This document shows, one piece after another, positions 34,322-42,372 of a stretch of DNA of 64,000 nt (positions are counted from its first letter, which is position 1; each line of letters begins with the position of its first letter). The DNA is from Herpetosiphon geysericola (lineage in GTDB: Bacteria > Chloroflexota > Chloroflexia > Chloroflexales > Herpetosiphonaceae). Location: positions 186,001 through 250,000 of the forward strand of contig NZ_LGKP01000025.1 in the NCBI RefSeq assembly GCF_001306135.1, in the 5' to 3' direction. The notes below the pieces were generated by a model, which did no database searches, had not been told where the DNA came from, and worked only from the letters and a program-made list of their open reading frames with translations. A program made the position numbers and the translations under genes.

Positions 34322-35461
34322 TTATTTGGCAATCTCACGCGAAATGACCAAGCGCTGAATTTCGCTGGTGCCTTCGTAGATTTCGGTAATCTTGGCATCG
34401 CGGAAGTAGCGCTCAACTGGATATTCTTTCGAGTAGCCATTCGAACCAAAGATTTGCACAGCTTTGGTGGCAGTCCACATGGCAGTTTCTGAGGCATTGA
34501 CTTTGGCCATCGCCGCCGCCGCAATGTAGTTTTCACCTTGATCTTTGAGCCAAGCAGCATGATAGGTCAACATGCGTGCTGCTTTGATTCTGGTCGCCAT
34601 ATCAGCCAAGGTAAAACCCACCGCTTGGAAGTTGATAATCGATTGGCCAAATTGCTCGCGGACTTTGGCATACTCCAAGGCTGCTTCATAGGCACCTTGG
34701 GCGATCCCCAAGGCCTGCGAGGCAATCCCAATCCGCCCACCATTCAAAATGGTCATGGCGATTTTGAAGCCTTCGCCTGGCTGGCCAAGCATACGGCTTT
34801 TATGCACTCGTAACTCGTCATACGACATTTGGGCCGATTGGGCTGAGCGAATGCCCAATTTATCTTCCACTTTGAGCACCGAAACCCCAGGCTCGCTGGT
34901 GTCGACTAAAAAGGCACTGATACCTTTAACGCCTTTTTCTGGCGCAGTCATGGCCATCAACAAAATGGTGTTGGCCTTCGAGCCATTAGTAACCCAGTTT
35001 TTGGTGCCAGTAATGACATAATAATCGCCATCTTCAACCGCCCGAGTTTTTTGAGCTGCTGCATCCGAGCCAGCGCCAGGCTCCGAGAGCGAGAACGCCC
35101 CAAGCTGTTGGCCGCTGGCCAATGGGGTCAGAATCTCGCGCTTTTGTTCTTCAGTGCCAAATTTTTCAATCCCAGCACACACCAGCGAATTATTGACCGA
35201 GGCAATGACCCCAACTGAGGCATCGACCCGCGAAAGTTCCTCGATCATAATTGCATAGGAGATGTAATCGAGGCCCGCCCCACCATAGGCTTCATCGATT
35301 GCAACGCCCATAAAGCCCAACTTGCCCATCTTCTGTACAATGTCGGTCGGCCAAATTTTATGCTCATCACGCTCAGCAACCGTTGGGCGAATTTCACCTT
35401 CGGCAAATTCGCGAGCTGCCTTGCGCATAAATTCCTGATCTTCCGAGAGCTTGAAATCCAC
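34322..35461 (-). CDS. Acyl-CoA dehydrogenase
   Basis: 379 residues, the standard size. FMRKAAREFAEGEIRP at the start, then GAFSLSEPGAGSDAAAQKT (substrate and FAD binding), YVITGTKNWVTNG, and the catalytic Glu in KITEIYEGTSEIQRLVISR. It oxidises acyl-CoA to enoyl-CoA, passing electrons to ETF; the sequence looks short-chain (butyryl/isovaleryl-like) but chain length is not certain. The start is GTG at 35461 with GGAGGAA upstream. It is the last gene of a run with a LuxC-like reductase 35 bases upstream, suggesting fatty-acyl metabolism. Confidence 0.95.
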   Translation of the reverse strand: MDFKLSEDQEFMRKAAREFAEGEIRPTVAERDEHKIWPTDIVQKMGKLGFMGVAIDEAYGGAGLDYISYAIMIEELSRVDASVGVIASVNNSLVCAGIEKFGTEEQKREILTPLASGQQLGAFSLSEPGAGSDAAAQKTRAVEDGDYYVITGTKNWVTNGSKANTILLMAMTAPEKGVKGISAFLVDTSEPGVSVLKVEDKLGIRSAQSAQMSYDELRVHKSRMLGQPGEGFKIAMTILNGGRIGIASQALGIAQGAYEAALEYAKVREQFGQSIINFQAVGFTLADMATRIKAARMLTYHAAWLKDQGENYIAAAAMAKVNASETAMWTATKAVQIFGSNGYSKEYPVERYFRDAKITEIYEGTSEIQRLVISREIAK

Positions 35462-35496
35462 GTTGATTCCTCCAAATGTGTCGAATTACTGCTTAA

Positions 35497-36891
35497 TTAT
35501 AGGTGAAGATGGCTGGATCGTTCTACATCGACCCAGCGGACTAAACTGCGTAATGGGTCGCGTCCATCGTGATGCCACGCTGCCTGCGGAAAGGCCTGTT
35601 GCCCAGCATGACAAATTCGCACGACGCCAAGGAGCGCCAGCGCTTCGGCCAATTCGGCCCGCTGCTCAGAACTACATACCAGCGTAGCACTTTGCAGATG
35701 CTGACGCAATGGGCTTACTCGCTGCGCAAGCTCCGCGAAATCGGCTACTGGCATAAGCTTGATCAGCCGCCCAGTCGTTGTTGGCAAGTTTTCGCCTTGA
35801 TCAACTACCACCAGCCATGGCTGCTCAGGCTGGCTCAAAAGCTGAATTGGTTGGCCGCTCAGCGCTTGCCACTCATATTCATCAGCACTCCGCCGCGTTG
35901 CAGCCAGCATTGCGCTACTCGCCGGATAACGCTGGCTGAGATCGGCCATGGCTTGGTTCAATAGCGCTGCAAGCTGGCTCAATTGGGCAGCACTTGGTGC
36001 TTCAATAAACAATGCTTGCGGCGAGACACAGCCTTGTTGCTCAAGCATCACACTATCTGCCGCCAAGTTAGCGGCAATTTCAGCCAAATTTGGTGCAGCA
36101 AGCATGCGCTGGCTAAGATAACCAAATGAGTAGCGCGAGCCATAATCTAGCCAACGAATATGAGCGGGGCTACGCTGCCGCACCGCCGCAATCGCTTGAT
36201 CACTGGCATTGGCAATAATTGCCTCAGCAGTGGCCAAAATTGGCGTTTCGAGCGCTTGCTCACCGCCGCTCCACCAAAGCACCGCAATACTTTCAGCAAG
36301 CTCTGGCAATTGTTCGATCAGGCTGCTGGCAAATGCTGCTGCCCATAATGGCTCGCCGCGCGCTACTTTTAGCAGGCTTGGCGACTTGACCAACAGGGCA
36401 TCGATTAAGCTTTGAATCGCAACTCCAGGTACATTGCCAGCGCAAATATGCCAGGTTAGGCGTGGCCCAAGCACGCGACTTTCGCCAACCACGCTTGGCC
36501 GCCAGCCATCAAGCAGCAACGGATCGCCAAATTGCTCATTGAGCCGTTGCCAAAGCTGCGGCGCTCGCCAATCGGCCAGCATGCGGTCAAGCACAGCATT
36601 CAACATAGCTTGGTTATAGCCATTAATCTGGGGCAGTTGATTCAGTAATTGCACTCGTGGCGCATAATCTGGCGCAAACCATTGCGTTGCTGCCCGATCA
36701 ATCGCCGCAACAATTCGAGCGATTGGCAGTCGTTGCATGGTTGTGGCACTAGCGCGCAAACGCTCGGCGAGGTGCAACATTTGGGCGGGACTTGGCGCAA
36801 GAATTGGCACATGCAACGAGCCAAATTGCTGGCTAGCTTGGGGCCAAGCAAGCGTTGGCGGCAAGCACCAAGTTGGCAATTCAACGCTCAT
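35497..36891 (-). CDS. LuxC-like fatty acyl-CoA reductase
   Basis: 464 residues. The family blocks are WRPSVVGESRVLGPRLTWHI, CAGNVPGVAIQSLIDALLVK, SLLKVARGEPLW and SVMLEQQGCVSPQALFIEA with the catalytic Cys of the acyl-enzyme. LuxC proteins reduce long-chain acyl-CoA to aldehyde with NADPH, in luminous bacteria to make the luciferase aldehyde; many non-luminous bacteria have relatives of unknown purpose. No luciferase or LuxD/E is nearby. Its ATG overlaps the upstream gene by 11 bases. It is coupled to an acyl-CoA dehydrogenase downstream. Confidence 0.82.
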   Translation of the reverse strand: MSVELPTWCLPPTLAWPQASQQFGSLHVPILAPSPAQMLHLAERLRASATTMQRLPIARIVAAIDRAATQWFAPDYAPRVQLLNQLPQINGYNQAMLNAVLDRMLADWRAPQLWQRLNEQFGDPLLLDGWRPSVVGESRVLGPRLTWHICAGNVPGVAIQSLIDALLVKSPSLLKVARGEPLWAAAFASSLIEQLPELAESIAVLWWSGGEQALETPILATAEAIIANASDQAIAAVRQRSPAHIRWLDYGSRYSFGYLSQRMLAAPNLAEIAANLAADSVMLEQQGCVSPQALFIEAPSAAQLSQLAALLNQAMADLSQRYPASSAMLAATRRSADEYEWQALSGQPIQLLSQPEQPWLVVVDQGENLPTTTGRLIKLMPVADFAELAQRVSPLRQHLQSATLVCSSEQRAELAEALALLGVVRICHAGQQAFPQAAWHHDGRDPLRSLVRWVDVERSSHLHL

Positions 36892-37447
36892 TGGTTAATG
36901 CAGCCATACATGCTTCGCGAATCGCCCATGCTTTGGTGAGGCTTAGGCCTTGGCTGGTAGCCCATTTCAACAGAAAATTGCGATGGACTGTGCGTTTGTA
37001 ATCGCCAATTTGAGCGGGCGTAATTTGTTGTTCTTCAAAAAATTGCAAAATTGGCTCGGCGTTCGCAGAACGAGTTACATCGATATTCCAACGGCCATAG
37101 CGCAAAAAACAATGAGCTTCGGGAATCGCGCTGAGTTTATTTGACTCTAAGGTTGCGCCAACCCCGGGCGTATTCTTACCATCCATCAAATAAATGCCAA
37201 AATACAAATTAATTGGCAGCGCCAATTCGCGGGCCAACTCGGCCAAGAAGGCATGTTTGGTGCTGCTCGTGCCCCGTTTTTCGCTAACCACCAAGCGCCA
37301 ATCGAGCGGGTTGGTGTTACGGCCAAAGGGCAGAGTCGCAATCCAGCGGGCAACTGCTTGATAATGTTCTAATCCTTGGGAGATTAGGCTCGCGCTTATT
37401 GGCAAATCGCCATCGAGCGGCACATCAGGCAAGCGTCCAACAATCAT
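36881..37447 (-). CDS. Transglutaminase-like protein with Ser in place of catalytic Cys
   Basis: 188 residues; not confidently assigned. The middle resembles a transglutaminase/papain-like core: KRGTSSTKHAFLAELARE (the catalytic position G-x-C would be Ser61), PEAHCFLRYGRWNIDVTRS (His112, Asp123). The catalytic Cys is replaced by Ser while His and Asp are kept. The stop overlaps LuxC by 11 bases and the ATG overlaps the ogt stop by four (ATGA). Either an inactive fold or a serine-based variant is possible. A Trp/Arg-rich tail (LLKWATSQGLSLTKAW) completes it. Confidence 0.55.
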   Translation of the reverse strand: MIVGRLPDVPLDGDLPISASLISQGLEHYQAVARWIATLPFGRNTNPLDWRLVVSEKRGTSSTKHAFLAELARELALPINLYFGIYLMDGKNTPGVGATLESNKLSAIPEAHCFLRYGRWNIDVTRSANAEPILQFFEEQQITPAQIGDYKRTVHRNFLLKWATSQGLSLTKAWAIREACMAALTNER

Positions 37448-37980
37448 GACATCATCTCCATAGAATATTTGGCAGTAACCGGAATTGCTTCACGCGCGAG
37501 CAGTTGTTGTTGGCGGCTGCGGCCCCAACGATAGTAGCCAAGTCCATGCGGCGAACTTTTTAGCCGATGACAAGGAATAATCAAGGCCAAAGGATTGCTG
37601 CGCAGCGCTTGATTAATTGCATACGCTGCATGGTAGGGCCGTGGCAATAGCTCAGCCAATTGTTGATACGACCATTGTTGGCCATAGGGAATTTGGATTA
37701 ACTGTTGCCAAATTGCTTGCTGTTGCGCCGAGCCTTGCCAGGCAATCGGCACGCTAAATTGGCTACGCTGGCCAGCACAATAGGCTTGATATTGTTCAAC
37801 CGCCTGTTCAAGCATGGGATTTGAGCGATAGATCAGCAAGCAATCGGGGTAGGCTTCGGTTACTTCAGCCAACAACTCGCTATCGTCGTCGCCAAAACTG
37901 GCCAACAACAAGCCTTCGGGCGCTGCTGCGAGGAGCAAACGCCCAAATGGAGTAGTTTGAATACAGTAATCGATCGCCAT
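37444..37980 (-). CDS. ogt: Methylated-DNA--protein-cysteine S-methyltransferase
   Basis: 178 residues. The N-terminal domain (YCIQTTPFGRLLLAAAPEGLLLASF) precedes the DNA-binding active-site domain with IPYGQQWSYQQLAELL, ALRSNPLALIIPCHR (catalytic Cys in PCHR) and GLGYYRWGRSRQQQLLARE. It repairs O6-methylguanine and O4-methylthymine by suicide transfer of the methyl group. The ATG is 5 bases after the stop of the glycoside hydrolase, so it is read from that message; the ribosome site is weak. Its presence between a glycosidase and fatty-acyl genes is unusual. Confidence 0.93.
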   Translation of the reverse strand: MAIDYCIQTTPFGRLLLAAAPEGLLLASFGDDDSELLAEVTEAYPDCLLIYRSNPMLEQAVEQYQAYCAGQRSQFSVPIAWQGSAQQQAIWQQLIQIPYGQQWSYQQLAELLPRPYHAAYAINQALRSNPLALIIPCHRLKSSPHGLGYYRWGRSRQQQLLAREAIPVTAKYSMEMMS

Positions 37981-37985
37981 AGCTG

Positions 37986-39743
37986 CTATTTTCTAACCAG
38001 TGGCAAATAGACAGGTTCAAGTTGATTTACGACCCGCAGCGTTACTTGAACCGTGCGTGAAATGCCATTATTGCCATTAACCCGAAATTGATAGGTATAG
38101 GTTCCGCTGCTTAGGCTACCAACTTGTGCCCTGATCGTCAAATTAGTTGTGCCAACGAGGCTGCCGCTGCTTGGCGTAACGCTCAGGCCAGCAGAGATAT
38201 TGCTAATTGTCCAATTGAGCGCAGTTTCGCTATCGCCGTTGCTCAGCGGAATAAGCGCCGCTGCCTCGCCGCCACCAACTTCAGCCAACAAATTCAGCGA
38301 TGGCTGAATATTAATACTCGCAGGCGTTTTTTGCACAATAAAAATTGGATCGTTGGTAAGCACAATGCTGGCGGTTGTACCATTAATTGTTGGCGAAAAT
38401 GTTTGGTTATTGCGAGTGCGGAAAATCCACTGTTTGCCAGCAGTCAGCGGAAATTGAATCGCGGTATTCGCCCCAGGCGTCCAGAGCACATCAATCTCGG
38501 TGCTGCCACGGCTATAGCGATAGGCATACACCCCACCAGTGTTATTGCCATTGCCAACATAGGAGTGGGTATGCACGCCAGCGCGTGTCCCCAGTGGTGT
38601 GGCGGTGGTCAAAAGATAGGCCATGGTTTGAAACGCAGTATAAGCAGATTTCGGCGTGTAATTATTATTCGCCAAATTACCAAGCAACTCTGAGCCGCTG
38701 AAAGGATGGCCGCCATTGAAAGCATCTTCTAGTTGCAGCCAATTAATATGTTGCACGCCCATTTGTTGGGCAATCACAAAACTGCGAATCAGGTAGCGAG
38801 CTTGATTTTCGGCACTTACCACGGGGCAACTAGCCGAGCCAGGGCTGGTGCACCAGCCAATCTCAGTAATCCAAATTGGGGCGTTGGGGCGGCCAAGATC
38901 ATTGCTCAGCCAATTGCGCGAGTTGAGCAAACGGCCTTCTAAAGTGACGGTTGCAAACGTGCCAATCGAATCGGGAGCGATGGTTGGCATATAGGGGTGA
39001 ATCCCCAGCACATCGAAGCTATTTTTGGCCGCAGGCACTTGACGAAACGCGCCATTATTGCCATTCAGAAACTCAAGCCCATCGCTAAAACCATCGAACA
39101 CATAGACCCCGCCAGCCACTACAATCGCGGTTGGGTCAGCTTGCTTAATTGCATTATATGAAGCGACCAAAATTTCGCCATAGCGGCGGCGGCGCAAGGC
39201 CTCGTTATTATTGATTGAACTCCATGTTTCGAGAAAGTTCGGCTCGTTCCAAATTTGCCAAGCGGCGATGCGCGGTGAGCCTGGAGCATCGTTAATTCCA
39301 TCGCCATCGTAGCGTTCGACCATCCAAGCTGCAAACTCTGCATACTGCGCAGGATCGCTTGGTGGACACCAATAGTTATTGTTGCCAGCGCACGAAGTTT
39401 CGCGCGCCCAAGCTGGCGTGGTCAGGAGCATGCCAATAATGCCAAGGTTGGCATCGGCGACAGTTTTGATGCGGCTATCGTAGCTGGTGCGAAAATTACC
39501 ATTGCTTGGCTCGATTTCGGCCCATGGTAATTCTTCAAGCGACCAATTGGCCCCCGCTTGGGCCATCTTTTGGGCTAGCAGCGGCACATTATCGCCAGTG
39601 GTGATGCGCTCGTTTTTGGTGAGGTAGCCGTTAATGCCCCACGGCGTGATCACGCTTGGCTGCGCGGTCGGAGCATCGGGAGTAGCAGGCGCAGGGGTAA
39701 CAAACCCAAATAAAAATACAAGCACTAAACCTAATTTACGCAA
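37986..39743 (-). CDS. Secreted clan-A glycoside hydrolase (GH39/GH5-like) with BACON-like domain
   Basis: 585 residues from a TTG at 39743, with GAGG seven bases upstream. A signal peptide (MRKLGLVLVFLFGFVTPAPA) leads to a TIM-barrel: GANWSLEELPWAEIEPSNG, the acid/base Glu in AWQIWNEPNF and the nucleophile Glu in IWITEIGWCTS. The catalytic region ends near residue 360; a beta domain follows, then a BACON-like Ig module (LNWTISNISAGLSVTPSSGS, GTYTYQFRVNG). The protein ends VYLPLVRK, an ending I associate with secreted Chloroflexota proteins. Substrate unknown; xylosidase, glucanase or cellulase activities all fit. Confidence 0.85.
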   Translation of the reverse strand: MRKLGLVLVFLFGFVTPAPATPDAPTAQPSVITPWGINGYLTKNERITTGDNVPLLAQKMAQAGANWSLEELPWAEIEPSNGNFRTSYDSRIKTVADANLGIIGMLLTTPAWARETSCAGNNNYWCPPSDPAQYAEFAAWMVERYDGDGINDAPGSPRIAAWQIWNEPNFLETWSSINNNEALRRRRYGEILVASYNAIKQADPTAIVVAGGVYVFDGFSDGLEFLNGNNGAFRQVPAAKNSFDVLGIHPYMPTIAPDSIGTFATVTLEGRLLNSRNWLSNDLGRPNAPIWITEIGWCTSPGSASCPVVSAENQARYLIRSFVIAQQMGVQHINWLQLEDAFNGGHPFSGSELLGNLANNNYTPKSAYTAFQTMAYLLTTATPLGTRAGVHTHSYVGNGNNTGGVYAYRYSRGSTEIDVLWTPGANTAIQFPLTAGKQWIFRTRNNQTFSPTINGTTASIVLTNDPIFIVQKTPASINIQPSLNLLAEVGGGEAAALIPLSNGDSETALNWTISNISAGLSVTPSSGSLVGTTNLTIRAQVGSLSSGTYTYQFRVNGNNGISRTVQVTLRVVNQLEPVYLPLVRK

Positions 39744-39802
39744 ATTAACAACCTCGTGCACAAAAAAAATCAACTGTGTACATTATACACAGTTGATCGA
39801 GT

Positions 39803-39888
39803 TGGTGCCGAAGGTGGGAGTCGAACCCACATGAGGTCGCCCTCAATGGTTTTTGAGACCATCGCGTCTGCCATTCCGCCACTTCGGC
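39803..39888 (-). tRNA. tRNA-Leu (CAA)
   Basis: 86 bases on the minus strand including an encoded CCA. The acceptor stem GCCGAAG/CTTCGGC, the D-arm GGCAGACGC, an anticodon loop CTCAAAA reading CAA, a long variable arm, and GGTTCGACTCCC in the T-arm are visible. The long variable arm fits a class II Leu tRNA reading UUG. Confidence 0.95.
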
Positions 39889-39905
39889 TTCTTGATGTTG
39901 TTAAC

Positions 39906-39982
<77 letters not shown>

Positions 39983-40349
39983 TCAAGTTCTTTGGCTCTC
40001 AGTCACGACAGCCGCATTAGATTACCACGAAAGCTGATCCTTGTCAAATTGGAGGATCGGGGGCTAGAAGAATACACTTTTGATCCACGAAGAGCACAAA
40101 GCGCACGAAGGACGAAACCGCGAAGATCACGAAGATCGCGAAGGACATAGAACATAGAACAGAGAGCATAGGAATTTAACCACGAAGCGGATGTGGCTAT
40201 GGGCTTTTGGCTATCGGAATTTCATCCCTCATAATTCATTTCTCATCCTTTTGTTTTAGCCACAGATTAAGATGATTATTCTGCTATGCTATTGGTTAAT
40301 CATAGATATTCAAGCTTAGCGTTTTCTATGCGCTCATTTAGAGGTATGG
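39983..40349. repeat. Repeat island, left part
   Basis: No gene. CACGAAG/CGCGAAG words run from about 40085 to 40143 and recur at 40178. GACATAGAACATAGAACAG sits at 40143, a TTCATCCCTCATAATTCATT word at 40221, and GCCACAGATTAAGATGATT near 40258. The promoter of the gene at 40350 probably lies in the last ~80 bases, where TATGCTATTGG is seen. Confidence 0.75.
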
Positions 40350-40715
40350 ATGAGCTATCACGTGCCCAATAATCCCCGAGGTACTACCCGAATCAGAAAG
40401 ATTATTCTGGTTGTTTACCTATGTTTATGTATAATCTCAATACCAATAATTTTCTTTAGTTATCAAACATCGAAAATTATTGATGATTTTTATGTTGGAG
40501 CAAACTCAAATGCTGTTGATATTAGCTGGCAGATTTTCAGTCTAGGTGGTCTGGTTGGTTTAGCCTTAGCAGCATTTTTCTGGTCAGGCTCAATTAAACG
40601 CAAGTGGTCGGAATCGAAACGCAAATATAATCTGATATTCTTTTTACACCTAGTAAGTTTAAGTTGTCTAACTCTGAGTATCTGGAATTTGCTCTATCTT
40701 AGTATCTTTTTTTAA
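40350..40715 (+). CDS. Small three-helix membrane protein, unknown
   Basis: 121 residues, no recognised family. Hydrophobic helices lie at about 18-40, 60-82 and 95-120; the N-terminal end (MSYHVPNNPRGTTRIRK) is basic and the loop between helices two and three has many Lys/Arg (SIKRKWSESKRK). The gene is AT-richer than its neighbours and is isolated inside a repeat island, so it may have arrived by transfer. GAGGTATGG precedes the ATG. I cannot suggest a function. Confidence 0.6.
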   Translation: MSYHVPNNPRGTTRIRKIILVVYLCLCIISIPIIFFSYQTSKIIDDFYVGANSNAVDISWQIFSLGGLVGLALAAFFWSGSIKRKWSESKRKYNLIFFLHLVSLSCLTLSIWNLLYLSIFF

Positions 40716-40890
40716 CCGCGAAGGACAGATTTTTTGGCCACGAATTCCACGAAGAATGGTTTAGCCACAGATTGACACAGATTATTTGGATTGAATTCCC
40801 AAAAGCCCATAGCCATAAACATTTTTAGCCACTAAATCCACGAATTGCACAAATAATGTTCCGATAGCCTAGAGCCAACAGCCATCTGTT

Positions 40891-40914
40891 CTCTGCGCCG
40901 CTGCGTTAAAAATC
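40891..40914 (+). repeat. 24-bp direct repeat, copy 1 (copy 2 at 41096-41119)
   Basis: CTCTGCGCCGCTGCGTTAAA followed by AATC occurs identically at 41096-41119, about 205 bases downstream, each time in front of unrelated sequence. Confidence 0.85.
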
Positions 40915-41195
40915 CACAAAGATTACTTTTAGTCACGAATTCCACGAATTGCACGAATGATTATTTTTAGCCACAGATTGCACAGATTATTTTGATGATG
41001 TTTGTACTTGCCCATAGCCCCAGCCATCATTATTTTCCTGCTGACTTCTGACTTTTGTTTTCATCCCTCATAATTCATCCTTCATCCTTCGGTTCCTCTG
41101 CGCCGCTGCGTTAAAAATCTCGCCCCTGAATCCTGAATCCCAGCCCCTCTGTTCTATGCTCTATGTTCTATGTTCTACTTGCCCCATCCCCATGG

Positions 41196-41201
41196 TACAA
41201 T
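41196..41201 (+). promoter_or_regulatory. Candidate -10 upstream of queD
   Basis: TACAAT about 60 bases before queD; no good -35 at 16-18 bases. Transcription would begin just before the hairpin at 41210. Confidence 0.35.
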
Positions 41202-41209
41202 AGCCATGT

Positions 41210-41235
41210 GCGTCAATCGTTGGCGCTTTTTTTGC
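41210..41235 (+). terminator. Hairpin plus U-tract in front of queD
   Basis: GCGTCAA, a TCG loop and TTGGCGC form a seven-pair stem (one G-U) followed directly by seven T. It looks like a Rho-independent terminator about 25 bases before the queD ATG. With no gene directly upstream to terminate, an attenuator of queDE is a possibility. Confidence 0.6.
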
Positions 41236-41260
41236 CATTTAAACACCTAGTAGATCTTTT

Positions 41261-41662
41261 ATGCACGCGATTCTAACCAAACAATTTCGCTTTGAAGCAG
41301 CCCATCAACTTCCCAACCATCGCGGCAAATGTGCGCGGCTCCATGGCCATTCCTATTTGCTTGAGGTCAGCGTGCGTGGGCCGATTCAGCCTGCCCGTGG
41401 CCAAAGCGACGATGGCATGGTGATCGATTTAGAACAGATTAAAGAGGTGGTCAACGAAATTCTGATTGCCCGCGTTGATCACTATAATCTCAACGATGTG
41501 TTAAGCGTGCCAAGCACCGCCGAAAATATCATTCATTGGATGTGGGATGAGCTTGAACAGCAAGCGCCAGAATTTGGCGCGCTGCTGTGGCGCATGCGCC
41601 TGTGGGAAACCGCCAGCGGCTACGTCGAAATTAGCCGCGCCGAACGCGAGGCCCAGCCATGA
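41261..41662 (+). CDS. queD: 6-carboxy-5,6,7,8-tetrahydropterin synthase
   Basis: 133 residues. FRFEAAHQLPNHRGKCARLHGHSYLLEV carries the zinc His residues (AAHQL, HGHSY) and the catalytic Cys in GKCARLHGH; DGMVIDLEQIKEVVN, DHYNLNDV and STAENIIHWMWDEL follow, and the Glu of ARVDHYNLND/SGYVEISRAERE completes the set. It turns 7,8-dihydroneopterin triphosphate into carboxytetrahydropterin, the second step of queuosine and 7-deazaguanine synthesis. The stop overlaps the next gene's ATG (ATGA). A hairpin-U tract lies upstream. Confidence 0.93.
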   Translation: MHAILTKQFRFEAAHQLPNHRGKCARLHGHSYLLEVSVRGPIQPARGQSDDGMVIDLEQIKEVVNEILIARVDHYNLNDVLSVPSTAENIIHWMWDELEQQAPEFGALLWRMRLWETASGYVEISRAEREAQP

Positions 41663-42351
41663 ATGTGATGGAAGTCTATCGCTCGGTTCAAGGCGAAGGC
41701 ACCTTGATGGGCGTGCCAACCACCTTTGTCCGCTTTTTTGCCTGCAATTTGCGCTGTAGCTGGTGTGATACCAAATATTCGTGGAGCGTCAAAGAGGGCG
41801 GCAAATGGGAAAATTTGCCAATTGCCACGCTGGCCCAACGCATCGCCGAGCAAGGCGCACGCCACGTTGTGCTAACTGGTGGCGAGCCAATGTTGCAACG
41901 CGAATTGCCTGCGCTCGCCCAAACCTTGCGTGCAGCAGGCCATCACCTAACTGTCGAAACTAACAGCACTATCTTCCGCCCCGAACTGATCGAGCAGATC
42001 AATCTTTGGAGCTTATCGCCAAAATTGGCTGGAGCTAACACTGGCATGTTGCGGCTCGAACCGCTACGCCAATTTATGCAATTGCCAGCAGAACGCCAAC
42101 AATGGAAATTTGTCATCACTGGCGAGAGCGATTTAGCCCAACTGCATCAATTTGTTGGCGAACATCAAGCGTTTACCGAGGCCCAATTGCCAATTATTTG
42201 GCAGCCAGAAGGCCGTTGGGCTGAGCGCGATTATAGCCACGCCCTCGAATGGCTGGCCGAACGCGCCCAATTACCCGAATGGCGCGCCTTCAACGTGCGT
42301 GTGCTGCCTCAAATGCATGTGCTGATCTGGGGCCAAAAACGGCTTGTCTAA
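41659..42351 (+). CDS. queE: 7-carboxy-7-deazaguanine synthase (radical SAM)
   Basis: 230 residues. The start MNVMEVYRSVQGEGTLMGVP is the QueE signature, and the radical-SAM cluster CX3CX2C reads FACNLRCSWCDTKYSW. GGEPMLQ, VETNSTIF and the closing FNVRVLPQMHVLIWGQ block are typical. It converts the QueD product to 7-carboxy-7-deazaguanine using SAM and a 4Fe-4S cluster. Its ATG overlaps the queD stop by four bases. queC and queF are not seen in the window. Confidence 0.95.
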   Translation: MNVMEVYRSVQGEGTLMGVPTTFVRFFACNLRCSWCDTKYSWSVKEGGKWENLPIATLAQRIAEQGARHVVLTGGEPMLQRELPALAQTLRAAGHHLTVETNSTIFRPELIEQINLWSLSPKLAGANTGMLRLEPLRQFMQLPAERQQWKFVITGESDLAQLHQFVGEHQAFTEAQLPIIWQPEGRWAERDYSHALEWLAERAQLPEWRAFNVRVLPQMHVLIWGQKRLV

Positions 42352-42372
42352 GTTCTTCCAAGGGAGTTGTCT

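Larger units (their letters stand above)
40716..41260. repeat. Repeat island, right part
   Basis: 545 bases without a gene. It has CACGAATTCCACGAA-type words at 40738 and 40935, GCCACAGATTGACACAGATT at 40765, a 24-bp direct repeat (CTCTGCGCCGCTGCGTTAAA plus AATC) at 40891-40914 and 41096-41119, a TTCATCCCTCATAATTCAT word at 41060 shared with 40221, and a CTGAATCCCAGCCCCTC word near 41127. The queD leader with a hairpin at 41210-41235 ends the region. Confidence 0.75.

Noticed and set aside
40085-40143. CRISPR-like array from CACGAAG repeats
   Set aside because: Units are 7-9 bases, irregularly spaced, with no unique spacers of constant length and no cas genes nearby.
41160-41260. preQ1 riboswitch upstream of queD
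   Set aside because: I looked for the preQ1-I, II and III aptamer shapes and could not identify any; only a terminator-like hairpin is present.
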